Of a DNA stretch of 64,000 nucleotides, positions 63,838-64,000 are shown in pieces; the stretch's first letter is position 1, and the number at the start of each line of letters is the position of its first letter. The position numbers and the translations under genes are program-made. The stretch covers positions 372,001 through 436,000 of the forward strand of contig NZ_JAPJBQ010000002.1 of NCBI RefSeq assembly GCF_026421305.1, read 5' to 3'. This DNA is from Dyella silvae. GTDB lineage: Bacteria; Pseudomonadota; Gammaproteobacteria; Xanthomonadales; Rhodanobacteraceae. The notes beneath the pieces were generated by a model. That model was not told the origin of the DNA. It saw only the letters and a program-made list of their open reading frames with translations, and did no database searches.

Positions 63838-64000
63838 ATGAGCACTACAGGGGGCGTGGGCAAAGAGCGAGGCTATACAAGCCTCATCATTGCACTGGTC
63901 ATCGCGTTCGGTTTTACGGGTGTGGACTTCATCATGCTCACGCTGCGGGGTCGTGAAGACTCCCAGGCCGTGGGTCTGACGACCCAGATTCAGGTGTTGT
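63838..64000 (+). CDS. pilJ: Methyl-accepting chemotaxis protein PilJ (3' end outside window)
   Basis: The first 54 codons are present. ATG 63838 follows GAGGTGAACGAA. MSTTGGVGKERGYTSLIIAL leads into a transmembrane helix, as expected for PilJ. Identity rests mainly on gene order after pilGHI. Confidence 0.85.
   Translation, partial: MSTTGGVGKERGYTSLIIALVIAFGFTGVDFIMLTLRGREDSQAVGLTTQIQVL

Overview
The window reads as chromosomal DNA of a high-GC gammaproteobacterium of the order Xanthomonadales, most likely Rhodanobacteraceae (Dyella/Luteibacter/Rhodanobacter-like). This rests on the protein families, on the layout pilGHIJ - gshB - tonB - yqgE - ruvX - pyrB and pilTU - proC - yggT, and on a dense load of intergenic palindromic repeats. 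The genus is inference; no rRNA or tRNA gene was seen.

Layout. 1-11.5 kb: four FtsX/MacB-type ABC permeases in an A-B-A'-B' array, a secreted DUF885 peptidase-like protein, an NtrC-type sigma-54 activator, a small secreted His/Cys-tailed peptide, an NtrY-type sensor kinase, then an SPFH/NfeD membrane-quality pair. 11.5-12.6 kb: a composite repeat island. 12.8-29.4 kb: housekeeping genes (ThrE-like exporter, H-NS, proS, pssA, a HolD-like gene, rimI, valS, hemE, a WGR protein, aroK-aroB, an epimerase, ybjQ family, a glycerate-kinase-like protein, pdxH, yjbQ family, a BtuF-like protein). 29.4-30.5 kb: a second copy of the repeat island. 30.5-49.5 kb: accessory DNA with decayed genes (including an SRAP remnant), a possible PD-(D/E)XK nuclease, secreted proteins, a Sec-exported Rhs toxin/immunity operon, and an integrative element with integrase, AlpA-like regulator, a CHC2 zinc-finger protein and a separate primase/helicase. 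49.6-64 kb: core genome again (M13 peptidase, yggT, proC, pilT, pilU, a large lipoprotein, pyrB, ruvX, yqgE, tonB, gshB, pilG, pilH, pilI, start of pilJ).

How genes work together. The kinase/activator pair beside the permease array suggests an envelope-stress or export system under sigma-54 control. pilTU (retraction motors) and pilGHIJ (chemosensory control) serve twitching motility. The Rhs operon looks like a polymorphic toxin with a dedicated immunity protein.

The most unusual signal is the pair of about 750-800 bp repeat islands. Each has two inverted arms of about 265-272 bp that fold into five consecutive hairpins. Comparing the four arms shows compensatory changes that preserve the stems, and a variable hexanucleotide array sits in the centre. 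This looks like a structured RNA or a mobile hairpin DNA element rather than coding sequence.
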